Source of the DNA: CAYMAZ01 sp964428185
GTDB lineage: Bacteria > Bacteroidota > Bacteroidia > Bacteroidales > DTU049
Reading direction: 5' to 3'
NCBI GenBank assembly: GCA_964428185.1
Contig: CAYRXH010000036.1
Coordinates: forward strand, 1 to 24,179
DNA: 24,179 nucleotides
The notes under the pieces are model-generated. The model was not told the origin of the DNA. It ran no database searches and saw nothing but the letters and a program-made list of their open reading frames with translations. Made by a program: the position numbers and the translations under genes. The first letter of the stretch is position 1; every line of letters begins with the position of its first letter. Shown in pieces: positions 1-7,209 of the stretch.

Positions 1-483
1 TGTGTGGAACTGTATTCAGACAGAGCATACCGTTTTGTAATCAAAAATCTGAAAGCCGAAGACATAGCTCAGGATATTATACAGGATACATTTTTAAAAC
101 TCTGGGAAAAACATAAAAATGTTGAATTCACAAAAGCAAAATCCTACATTTTTACTGCTGCTTATCATACAATGATAGATTACATCAGAAAAAACAAACG
201 CTTTGTACAATATGATACTGAAGAATCAGCTGATTATATGGATTCACTTGGAAGAAGCACACCAGCAAATGAAAACCCCGATTTAAAACGAATTCTCAAT
301 CAGGCTCTTGAACTTCTTTCTGAAGAACAGAAAACTGTTATTCTGCTTCGTGATTATGAAGGATATTCATACAAAGAGATCGGTGAAATTACGGGTCTCA
401 GCGAAGCTCAGGTAAAAGTGTATATTTACAGAGCTCGTCTTTTTCTAAAAAACTATATCAAGGACCCTGCACTTGTCATTTAA
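1..483 (+). CDS. ECF-type RNA polymerase sigma factor, 5' end cut by window edge
   Basis: Sigma-70 family, extracytoplasmic function type; it would direct core RNA polymerase to a specific promoter set. The frame is open to the first base of the window and the protein begins inside region 2 (LYSDRAYRFVIKN, then the AEDIAQDIIQDTFLKLWE stretch typical of region 2), so the N-terminal 20 or so residues lie upstream; the GTG at 4 is unlikely to be the real start. Region 2 continues through the YIFTAAYHTMIDYIRK segment (core and -10 binding). Region 4 is LSEEQKTVILLRDYEGYSYKEIGEITGLSEAQVKVYIYRAR, the helix-turn-helix for the -35 element. The next gene starts 11 bases after the stop and looks like its anti-sigma factor, the usual arrangement for this family. 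Family assignment is firm; its targets are inferred. Confidence 0.93.
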   Translation, partial: CVELYSDRAYRFVIKNLKAEDIAQDIIQDTFLKLWEKHKNVEFTKAKSYIFTAAYHTMIDYIRKNKRFVQYDTEESADYMDSLGRSTPANENPDLKRILNQALELLSEEQKTVILLRDYEGYSYKEIGEITGLSEAQVKVYIYRARLFLKNYIKDPALVI

Positions 484-493
484 GCTTAACGTC

Positions 494-1570
494 ATGAAAA
501 TCAACAGAAATAATTACGAGCAATATTTTCTTGATTACTTTGAAAATCAACTGAACAAATCTGATATTAAAATATTGTTTGAGTTTCTCGAAAACAATCC
601 AGATCTGAAGAGTGAATTTGAAGAGTTTGAAATAATCACTTTGCCTGAAGAAAAATCAACATCTTCTTTCTCTTATAAAGAACAATTAAAAAAACCCGAA
701 CTTCTTTGTACTAAAAAAATCAACGAATCAAACTATCATATTTATTTCATTGCATGGCACGAAGGGGATCTGCTTCCCGAAGAACAACAGGAACTCATGT
801 CTTTCATTAATTCCAATCCTCAGCTCGATCAGGAATTTGAACTTTTTGGAAAATTAAAACTTCAGGCAGATCAAAGCATCATCTTTTCTTCAAAGCACAA
901 ATTATATCACAAATCCCAGCCTAAAAAAATTAAACTATATATTCAATATGCTGTCTCCACAGCTGCTGCATTTCTGATCCTATTTACTGTATTTCAGCAT
1001 TTGAATTCTCCATGGAAACAGGATTTTCAAACTGCAGGTTTGTATATGCAATCTTCCGATCCGGGATTCGATCTTCAGAACAATCAATCTGATGTTGTTA
1101 TCAATCAAACAAACTCCCACTTTTTTGCAAGCAACTACCCAACTCATTCCACCCCAAACTCCTCAGGATCTCTCCCTGCTCCCAAATCTGTTCAGTCAAT
1201 TACAGCAAGCCGAGTTCCTGAAAATAATACACCAATATTATCACACACTCCTTCGTTTCGAAATGAGTTTTCTGAAACTTATGCAGCAATGATTGAAATT
1301 CAGAAGAATGCCCCGTATGAGAATATTCCTTCATTATATGAACAACCCAGATTGTTTGATAATGTCATTGCCGGAGTCCAATCCAACTATAATAATATAT
1401 CTAATAAAATTGCAGATATCAACGGATGGAAGATTGCTGAATATGGGATGATGGGTTTCAATGTCCTTACCAACAACAGTATTGATTTCAATGTGCAGAA
1501 TAATGACCAAGACGAAGTAAGCAAGGTTGCATTCAATGATTTTGCAATCCCCGTAAGAAGAAACAGATAA
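494..1570 (+). CDS. Probable membrane anti-sigma factor with duplicated N-terminal module
   Basis: A 358-residue protein directly after the ECF sigma gene. I start it at ATG 494; a TTG at 473 in frame would overlap the sigma gene. One membrane segment is clear at about residues 148-170 (hydrophobic, after a Lys-rich stretch), giving a cytoplasmic N-terminal half and an exported C-terminal half of about 190 residues rich in Ser, Asn and Gln. The N-terminal half holds two related copies of one module, residues 3-52 and 76-126, sharing the pattern I-N-x-x-N-Y-x-x-Y-F and a later N-P-x-L-x-x-E-F-E. No zinc-binding His/Cys motif is present. Placement, single-pass topology and the module, which resembles N-termini of other Bacteroidota sigma-linked proteins, point to an anti-sigma factor holding the upstream sigma at the membrane. 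That role is inferred, not shown. Confidence 0.72.
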   Translation: MKINRNNYEQYFLDYFENQLNKSDIKILFEFLENNPDLKSEFEEFEIITLPEEKSTSSFSYKEQLKKPELLCTKKINESNYHIYFIAWHEGDLLPEEQQELMSFINSNPQLDQEFELFGKLKLQADQSIIFSSKHKLYHKSQPKKIKLYIQYAVSTAAAFLILFTVFQHLNSPWKQDFQTAGLYMQSSDPGFDLQNNQSDVVINQTNSHFFASNYPTHSTPNSSGSLPAPKSVQSITASRVPENNTPILSHTPSFRNEFSETYAAMIEIQKNAPYENIPSLYEQPRLFDNVIAGVQSNYNNISNKIADINGWKIAEYGMMGFNVLTNNSIDFNVQNNDQDEVSKVAFNDFAIPVRRNR

Positions 1571-1624
1571 TACCCAGGCATGCTAATTCTTCTCATAACA
1601 CAAAAGATTGCTGGAATTCAGGCG

Positions 1625-1642
1625 GTTTTTTTATAAAAAAAC
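1625..1642. repeat. Perfect 18-bp A/T palindrome
   Basis: A G, seven T, AT, seven A, C palindrome lies 54 bases after the anti-sigma stop. It could fold as a weak hairpin and help end transcription of the sigma/anti-sigma pair, or form a bent A/T tract upstream of the next promoter. It is not a typical GC-rich terminator, so its function is uncertain. Confidence 0.4.
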
Positions 1643-1651
1643 AAAATAGTC

Positions 1652-1680
1652 TGTAACAAATATTGTTGCAGCAACGTCAT
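1652..1680 (+). promoter_or_regulatory. Candidate ECF sigma-dependent promoter
   Basis: TGTAAC at 1652-1657 and CGTCAT at 1675-1680 are 17 bases apart. An AAC core and a CGTC core at 16-17 bases is the classic ECF promoter form and is unlike the TAnnTTTG boxes in front of other genes here. Transcription would start near 1685-1688, about 27 bases before the ATG at 1714. A short inverted repeat, GTTGC-A-GCAAC at 1665-1675, fills the spacer and overlaps the first base of the -10 element. The likely user is the ECF sigma encoded at 1-483; this is inference. Confidence 0.55.
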
Positions 1681-1713
1681 AAATACATAACGATAAAAAA
1701 AAATTGAATCATA

Positions 1714-3123
1714 ATGAAAGCACGCATTACACTGGAACAATCAAAAGCCATTCTGCTAACTTTACTTGCAGGAATACTTCTCATTTCTACTATTACTGCC
1801 CAAACGATTTACCTCAACGAACAATTCAGTTCTTTAAAAACAGACGGTGGTATCATTGTTACATTAAAAGAATCACCCTCAGCAAGCATTGAAATAATGA
1901 ATGGTGAAAATCTTCCCGCAGACGACATCCTGAAATATTCTGTAAAAAACGATGAACTTTTCCTTGAATCCCCAGGTAAAATTAACGACCTGCAGGTAGT
2001 TGTTCATTATACTGATATTAAATCAATTACCACTAAAGGAACATCAACTGTGAAGTCTGATGGCACCATCGAAAGTAATTCACTCAGTATCACATCTGAT
2101 GGCGCAAGCGATGTTGATATTTCATTAAACACAGAACAACTCACCCTGAATGTGTCAGCTGCTGCAACTGTTAAACTCAAAGGAGCGTCCAAGCTTGTTA
2201 CAGCTCAGGCATCAGGTGCTGCAGATATCAAAGCACAGAACCTAACTGTTGAAAATGCAAATATCGATGCCGGCGGAGCCGCAAATGTAAAAATGTATGT
2301 AACAAAAACTGCAAACATCAAGGGTTCAGGTGCCGCTGATGTGAAACTTGCTGAAGAACCGGAATCAATAACATCTGATATGTCAGGAGTATCAACTCTG
2401 AAATATGGTGATATCATCGTGGAAAGTGATTTTTCTGATATGACCAATGATTCAACATGGAATGATAGTGCTGACAAAAAGAGCAGGAAGAAATTTGATG
2501 GTCATTGGGGCGGAATTGAGCTTGGAATTAATACTTTTATTGACAATCAATTCAATACTGTTCTTCCTTCCGGATATGGCTATCTGGAATTGAACCAGCC
2601 AAAATCTCTCACTGTGCAACTCAATCTAATTGAGCAAAATGTCCCGATTATAAAAAATCAGTTTGGGCTGGTTACAGGACTTGGATTATGGATCAACAAC
2701 TACAGATTTGCCAACAACATCATTCTTGGAACTGACAGTATGGGTCTGTTTGGATTTGCTGATACTACACAAAATTACATTAAAAGCAAGCTAACAGCAT
2801 CATACCTGGTTTTACCCCTGATTTTTGAATATCAGGTAAGAAATAAAAACGGAAAAGAAATCTTCCATATCGCAGCAGGAGTATATGGCGGAGTGAAACT
2901 TGGATCCAAAACAAAAGTAGTGTATCTCTACAACGACACAAAAATCAAAAATAAAGAACATGACAGTTTTGACATGAATCCATTCAAATATGGACTTACA
3001 GCAAGAATTGGCTGGAGAAAACTCAATTTCTTCGGAAACTATAATCTTTCAACACTGTGGATGAAAAACAAAGGTCCTGAAGTTTACCCCTTTGAAATAG
3101 GAATCACTCTTGCAGGCTGGTAA
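1714..3123 (+). CDS. DUF2807 (GIN-domain) head plus outer-membrane beta-barrel protein
   Basis: A 469-residue exported protein. Residues 1 to about 30 are a signal peptide ending near ITAQ. Residues of about 35-240 are short repetitive beta-strands rich in Gly, Ala, Ser and Asp, with recurring phrases such as GASDVDI, GAADIK, GAANVK and GAADVK; this is the DUF2807 or putative autotransporter head (GIN) pattern, a right-handed beta-helix. After a charged linker at about 250-260, the last 200 residues show alternating amphipathic strands and end in an aromatic residue (GITLAGW), as expected for an outer-membrane barrel. Function is unknown; adhesion or envelope sensing is possible. It follows a sigma/anti-sigma pair and a candidate ECF promoter, and ends at a strong terminator, so it appears to be a single-gene unit controlled by that sigma. 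Confidence 0.82.
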   Translation: MKARITLEQSKAILLTLLAGILLISTITAQTIYLNEQFSSLKTDGGIIVTLKESPSASIEIMNGENLPADDILKYSVKNDELFLESPGKINDLQVVVHYTDIKSITTKGTSTVKSDGTIESNSLSITSDGASDVDISLNTEQLTLNVSAAATVKLKGASKLVTAQASGAADIKAQNLTVENANIDAGGAANVKMYVTKTANIKGSGAADVKLAEEPESITSDMSGVSTLKYGDIIVESDFSDMTNDSTWNDSADKKSRKKFDGHWGGIELGINTFIDNQFNTVLPSGYGYLELNQPKSLTVQLNLIEQNVPIIKNQFGLVTGLGLWINNYRFANNIILGTDSMGLFGFADTTQNYIKSKLTASYLVLPLIFEYQVRNKNGKEIFHIAAGVYGGVKLGSKTKVVYLYNDTKIKNKEHDSFDMNPFKYGLTARIGWRKLNFFGNYNLSTLWMKNKGPEVYPFEIGITLAGW

Positions 3124-3146
3124 AGAACTACTTATCGAAACAAAAA

Positions 3147-3172
3147 AAAGAGGCAAATGCCTCTTTCTTTTT
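3147..3172. terminator. Bidirectional rho-independent terminator
   Basis: A nine-base-pair stem (3147-3155 with 3158-3166, GC core GAGGC/GCCTC) is flanked by a T-run on the plus strand and a run of eight A (T on the minus strand). It can end transcription of the barrel gene from the left and of the small minus-strand gene from the right. Confidence 0.85.
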
Positions 3173-3395
3173 AATTTGTAAAAACTTCCACCTTTAAATT
3201 ATGATTAAGCTGAACAATCTGAAGTGAGGCAGCATAACCCATTATCAATGCCGTTGAGAGTTCCATTGAAAATTTCTTTCCGCAAATCTGATTTTTCCGA
3301 ACAGGAACATTCAGTGATATTCCAAGAGGCTCAAAGGAAAATTTAAAGGTTCGAGAAATTTGTTGTCCTGAGGTAATTGTAAAGGTTTGTTGCAT
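3171..3395 (-). CDS. Small hypothetical protein (74 aa)
   Basis: An ATG-started frame of 74 residues on the minus strand, not recognised. It has no signal peptide or clear membrane segment; the composition is ordinary for a soluble protein, with beta-prone stretches (QTFTITSG, FKFSFEPLGISLNV) and a mixed hydrophobic C-terminal half with two Cys/Met-containing segments. Its stop abuts the bidirectional terminator, whose minus-strand T-run is the better of the two, which supports a real transcription unit. It lies downstream of the second ECF sigma gene, but a terminator separates them. No strong promoter box is visible upstream. It may be real or a chance frame. Confidence 0.45.
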   Translation of the reverse strand: MQQTFTITSGQQISRTFKFSFEPLGISLNVPVRKNQICGKKFSMELSTALIMGYAASLQIVQLNHNLKVEVFTN

Positions 3396-3492
3396 AGGCA
3401 GAAAAATTTGATTTTAATTAATTTTTTTAATAACGGATGTGTTTCAAAGTTTATTGCATACAATTCAAAAAATCACTTGAGTTTATCACAAT

Positions 3493-3529
3493 AAAAAAAT
3501 CCGAAACTTCATGTAAAATTCCGGATTTT
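3493..3529 (-). terminator. Rho-independent terminator for the minus-strand sigma gene
   Basis: Arms 3496-3505 and 3519-3529 pair as AAAATCCGAA with its complement, with one bulged C. On the minus strand the stem runs into seven T. It lies 31 bases after the stop of the sigma gene at 3560. Confidence 0.7.
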
Positions 3530-3559
3530 ATGACAAATAATCACATTCTCTATTTCACT

Positions 3560-4144
3560 CTATTTCATGAGAACTGATTCCCTGTTCCTAATCATTTTCC
3601 GGAGATTAATAATTGCGTAGCGCATTCTTCCAAGTGCTGTATTAATGCTCACATCCGTTCTGTCAGCAATTTCTTTAAAACTCATATCCAAATAGTGGCG
3701 CATTATCAAGACTTCCCTCTGTTCAGGGGGTAACTGATCTATCAGTCTCCTGACATTATAACTGATCTGTTCATCAATCATCTGATCTTCTACCGAAGGC
3801 TCTGAAAAATTGAGAAATTCAAACACATCATTTTCATCATTTGACTCTATGGTTGGGAATTTCTTTCCTTTCCTAAAAAGATCAATAACAAGATTATGGG
3901 AAATTCGCATCACCCATTGTATAAATTTTCCTTCTTCCTTATAGGTTCCTGACTTCAGGGTATTAATCACCTTAAAGAAAGTATCCTGAAACACGTCTTG
4001 TGCAGATTCGGCGTCCTTCACCAAAAATAAAATATATGAATACACCTTGTCCTTGTGTCTGTTTAATAATGCATTAAATGCAACGTGACTACCGGCGATG
4101 AACTCTTTCACAAGATGCTCATCTGACTTTTCTGTTGTGTGCAT
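3560..4144 (-). CDS. ECF-type RNA polymerase sigma factor, stand-alone
   Basis: A complete 194-residue ECF sigma factor. Region 2 covers about residues 25-92 (FNALLNRHKDKVYSYILFLV, ESAQDVFQDTFFKVI, then the KFIQWVMRISHNLVIDLFRK core). Region 4 covers about 133-185 (LPPEQREVLIMRHYLDMSFKEIA, then TDVSINTALGRMRYAIINLRK). No anti-sigma gene is next to it, so control may lie in its own expression. It has an exact TATCTTTG promoter box 72 bases upstream, and a perfect 8-bp inverted repeat whose inner arm runs into the ATG. The codon two places before the ATG is a stop, so ATG 4144 is the first possible start in frame. It diverges from the UvrA paralogue gene. Many Bacteroidota carry such stand-alone, constitutive-looking ECF factors; targets are unknown. 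Confidence 0.93.
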   Translation of the reverse strand: MHTTEKSDEHLVKEFIAGSHVAFNALLNRHKDKVYSYILFLVKDAESAQDVFQDTFFKVINTLKSGTYKEEGKFIQWVMRISHNLVIDLFRKGKKFPTIESNDENDVFEFLNFSEPSVEDQMIDEQISYNVRRLIDQLPPEQREVLIMRHYLDMSFKEIADRTDVSINTALGRMRYAIINLRKMIRNRESVLMK

Positions 4145-4168
4145 ACGCTAATGATTTGGGTTAGCGTA
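4144..4168 (-). promoter_or_regulatory. Inverted repeat over the sigma-factor start codon
   Basis: TACGCTAA (4144-4151) and TTAGCGTA (4161-4168) are perfect complements with a 9-base loop. On the minus strand the 3' arm includes the A of the start ATG, so the mRNA leader could fold into a hairpin that hides the start. It could instead be a dimer operator in DNA. Confidence 0.55.
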
Positions 4169-4216
4169 GAATTTATCCGATAGTAATCCTCCTGAATTAA
4201 ATTATCAATTATTACA

Positions 4217-4249
4217 CAAAGATACAATCATTCTGCCAGAAATTCCAAA
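4217..4249 (-). promoter_or_regulatory. Bacteroidota-type promoter for the stand-alone sigma gene
   Basis: On the minus strand TTTG (4249-4246) is followed after 21 bases by TATCTTTG (4224-4217), an exact match to the -33/-7 pattern TTTG...TAnnTTTG of the primary sigma factor. The 72-base leader holds an AGGAGG sequence (plus-strand 4188-4193), too far from the ATG to act as a normal ribosome binding site. Confidence 0.75.
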
Positions 4250-4267
4250 AAAAAAGTGAATTTTTTT

Positions 4268-4275
4268 TAAATTTG
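4268..4275 (+). promoter_or_regulatory. -7 promoter box of the UvrA paralogue gene
   Basis: TAAATTTG is an exact TAnnTTTG match with 21 bases to ATG 4297. It contains the TTG at 4273 that could be taken as a start, which argues that the real start is the ATG. No clear -33 element is seen. It faces away from the sigma-gene promoter at 4217-4249. Confidence 0.65.
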
Positions 4276-4296
4276 CACCTTCAACCACGATGCTCG

Positions 4297-7125
4297 ATGA
4301 CCCACGCTGCTGATTTTCAATATATTACAATTCAAGGAGCTCGTTCGCACAATCTCAAAAATGTTCATGTAAAAATCCCCAGAAATTGTCTTACTGTAAT
4401 AACCGGTCCTTCGGGATCAGGAAAATCATCATTGGCATTCAACACACTTTTTGCCGAAGGACAAAGACGATATGTAGAAAGCCTAAGTGCTTATGTTAGA
4501 CAATTTTTAGAAAAAATGCCCCCGCCTGATGTTGATTCCATAGAAGGAATTCCTCCTGCAATAGCCATAGAACAGAAAGTTAGCATTCGTTCTGCAGGTT
4601 CAACAGTAGGAACAAGTACGGAAATATATGATTATTTGAAACTGCTGTTTGCCAGAATTGGTAAAACTTTTTCACCGGTTTCGGGGCAAGAGGTGAAGAA
4701 GCACAGCGGAAAAGATGTTGTAGATTTCCTTATGCTGCAGGCTGCAGGAATAGAATGTATGATTCTTGCTCCAGTTATCCTCAGCAATGGACGTGATTTA
4801 AAAACACAACTGGAAATTTTTCACAGTCAGGGTTATGGTAGAATCCTTGTTGGCAACACAATATTTCGTTTTGATGGAGTTGCTATTCCGCAAAATATTA
4901 AATCATCCCACAAGTTACATTTAGTAATTGATCGTTTTATACTAGATAAAGAAGATCGTGAACTTCCGAGCAGAATTGCAGACAGTGCATCAATTGCATT
5001 TCATGAAGGGAACGGTCAAATAACTGTACGTATCGCAAATTCAGACAAAAGTTTTCATGATTATCATTTTTCTGATAAATTTGAAGCTGACGGAATTCTG
5101 TTTGAACATCCCGATGTCAATCTTTTCTCTTTTAACAATCCTCACGGCGCCTGCCGAACCTGCGAAGGATACGGTTCAGTCATGGGAATTGATGAAGATC
5201 TTGTAATTCCAGATAAAAATCTATCATTATGGGAAGACGCTGTTGTTTGCTGGAAAGGTGAAAAACTTTCGGAATGGAAACAACACTTCATTCAGCATGC
5301 CCACCAGATTAGTTTTCCTGTACATACTCCTATCCGGGAACTCTCTCCTGAACAGTATCAGCTTCTCTGGAAAGGAACAAAATCCATATACGGTATTGAC
5401 ACATTTTTTAAATATGTAGAATCGAAAGCTTATAAAATTCAGTATAGGGTTATATTATCACGTTACAGAGGTCGCACAATATGTCCCGACTGCCGTGGCA
5501 CAAGAATCCGAAAGGAAGCACAATATGTAAAGGTTAACGGATATTCAATTGTGGATCTGGTTACAAAACCTGTGGATGAGCTGGCTGAAATATTTTCAAA
5601 GTTTGTATTAAGCGATTATGAAACCAAAATTGCTGGCAGAGTGATCACTGAAATACAAAACAGATTAAGCTTTCTGATCAATGTTGGGTTGCATTATCTA
5701 ACTCTAAACAGAGCATCAAACACTCTTTCGGGCGGTGAAACCCAAAGGATCAACCTTGCCCAGTCGGTGGGAAGTAATCTCAGAGGTGCACTTTACATCA
5801 TTGATGAACCCACAATTGGACTTCATCCGAAAGACACACATAAACTGCTTGAAACCATTCAATATCTCAAAAACCTTGGCAACACAATAATCATTGTTGA
5901 ACATGAAGAGGAAATTATTAAAGCCGCAGATTATATTATAGACATGGGTCCATTGGCTGGAAGCAGAGGTGGTGAGATTATTTTTTCGGGTAGTTTCAAT
6001 AATCTTTTGAAACATCCAGATTCTCTGACTGCAGCTTATTTTAACGGCAGTATCAATCTCCCAGTTCCAGAAGCAAGAAGAACTTTCAGAAATTATCTGG
6101 AACTTAAGGGAGCTTCGGAAAACAATCTGCAGAATATTGATGTGATTTTTCCGCTGAATGTGATGACAGTGTTATGTGGCCCCAGCGGCTCAGGCAAAAG
6201 CACACTTGTAAAAAAAATTCTTGCTCCCCTTTTGAAGAAGATTTTTGGAGGATCAGCCGACAAAGCAGGGAGCCATTCTTTATTGACCGGAGACATCAAT
6301 AAAATTCATGGAATTGAATTTATTGATCAAAATCCATTGGGTCGTTCCTCCAGGTCAAATCCTGCTACTTACACAAAAGCATTTGATGATATCAGATATC
6401 TTTTTAGCATGCAGCAAATTTCCAAAATGCGGGGATATAAACCCGGGTTTTTCTCTTTCAACACATCGGGTGGAAGATGTGATAAATGTGCAGGAGACGG
6501 TCATATTATTGTTCAAATGCAATTCCTTGCAGATGTTGAGCTTGTTTGTGAAGAATGTCACGGCAAAAGATACAAAGATGAAGCATTAGAAGTTCATTTT
6601 GAAGAAAAAACCATAACTGATATTCTTGAAATGACCATAGATGATGCACTTGAGTTTTTTCAGGCTCATTTGCAGAGCAGATTTGCCTCAACCATCAGGT
6701 CAATCATAGAAAAACTCAAACCACTTCAGGATATCGGACTTGGGTATCTTTCTCTTGGCCAACCAACATCAACGTTCAGCGGTGGTGAAATTCAACGCCT
6801 GAAACTTGGAACATATCTAATTAAAGTCGGCGCTGAAAAACCTTTGCTTTTTGTGTTTGACGAACCTTCAACCGGCCTTCATTATCATGACATCCTCAAA
6901 CTTCACAAAGCATTTGAACGATTAATTGCTGCAGGCCATTCAATTATACTTATTGAACATAATATGGAACTCATCAAATGTGCAGACTGGATTATAGAGC
7001 TTGGCCCCGGAGGTGGAAAAGAAGGTGGAAAAGTTATGTTTCAGGGGACACCGGAAGAATTAATTAAAATAAGCAATTCATCCACTGCACAATTTTTAAA
7101 ACAGAAACTTATTCATGCCTGGTGA
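4297..7125 (+). CDS. uvrA: UvrA-like excinuclease ABC subunit A, probable paralogue
   Basis: A 942-residue ATPase with the full UvrA plan: Walker A at 37-44 (GPSGSGKSS) and at about 628 (GPSGSGKST), ABC signatures near 477 (LSGGETQR) and 827 (FSGGEIQR), each followed by a DEP Walker B, and the SRSNPATYTKAF segment. UvrA dimers with UvrB find DNA damage in nucleotide excision repair. A UvrB-binding-like region is present at about 110-250. Zinc ligands: CPDC near 396 and the CxxC pairs at 728 and 751 are kept, but the first finger has only its second pair (CRTC near 285); the usual CPxCG before it is missing. Walker A motifs begin GPS rather than the usual GLS/GVS. These differences suggest the second, paralogous UvrA found in Bacteroidota, so a normal repair role is not certain. 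Start chosen at ATG 4297 because TTG 4273 lies inside the promoter box. Confidence 0.88.
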   Translation: MTHAADFQYITIQGARSHNLKNVHVKIPRNCLTVITGPSGSGKSSLAFNTLFAEGQRRYVESLSAYVRQFLEKMPPPDVDSIEGIPPAIAIEQKVSIRSAGSTVGTSTEIYDYLKLLFARIGKTFSPVSGQEVKKHSGKDVVDFLMLQAAGIECMILAPVILSNGRDLKTQLEIFHSQGYGRILVGNTIFRFDGVAIPQNIKSSHKLHLVIDRFILDKEDRELPSRIADSASIAFHEGNGQITVRIANSDKSFHDYHFSDKFEADGILFEHPDVNLFSFNNPHGACRTCEGYGSVMGIDEDLVIPDKNLSLWEDAVVCWKGEKLSEWKQHFIQHAHQISFPVHTPIRELSPEQYQLLWKGTKSIYGIDTFFKYVESKAYKIQYRVILSRYRGRTICPDCRGTRIRKEAQYVKVNGYSIVDLVTKPVDELAEIFSKFVLSDYETKIAGRVITEIQNRLSFLINVGLHYLTLNRASNTLSGGETQRINLAQSVGSNLRGALYIIDEPTIGLHPKDTHKLLETIQYLKNLGNTIIIVEHEEEIIKAADYIIDMGPLAGSRGGEIIFSGSFNNLLKHPDSLTAAYFNGSINLPVPEARRTFRNYLELKGASENNLQNIDVIFPLNVMTVLCGPSGSGKSTLVKKILAPLLKKIFGGSADKAGSHSLLTGDINKIHGIEFIDQNPLGRSSRSNPATYTKAFDDIRYLFSMQQISKMRGYKPGFFSFNTSGGRCDKCAGDGHIIVQMQFLADVELVCEECHGKRYKDEALEVHFEEKTITDILEMTIDDALEFFQAHLQSRFASTIRSIIEKLKPLQDIGLGYLSLGQPTSTFSGGEIQRLKLGTYLIKVGAEKPLLFVFDEPSTGLHYHDILKLHKAFERLIAAGHSIILIEHNMELIKCADWIIELGPGGGKEGGKVMFQGTPEELIKISNSSTAQFLKQKLIHAW

Positions 7126-7181
7126 AAGGGAAATTTTATATAAGAAATACCACAGGAGAATTCTTTGGCTAAAAAAATATT

Positions 7182-7189
7182 TACTTTTG
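7182..7189 (+). promoter_or_regulatory. -7 promoter box of the GNAT gene
   Basis: TACTTTTG, an exact TAnnTTTG match with 20 bases to ATG 7210. A TTTG at 7164-7167 is only 14 bases upstream, too close for a standard -33 element. If used, the TTG at 7165 cannot be the start of this gene. Confidence 0.5.
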
Positions 7190-7209
7190 AAAAAAAATTC
7201 ATTCACAAG

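Noticed and set aside
473..493. TTG 473 as the anti-sigma start
   Set aside because: It overlaps the sigma gene and the ATG at 494 gives a natural protein start.
3396..3492. Promoter for the small minus-strand gene
   Set aside because: The nearest candidate on the minus strand, TAAACTTTG, has one base too many for TAnnTTTG and no -33 at the right distance.
4273..4299. TTG 4273 as the uvrA start
   Set aside because: The TTG is part of the exact TAAATTTG promoter box, and the added eight residues do not match the family.
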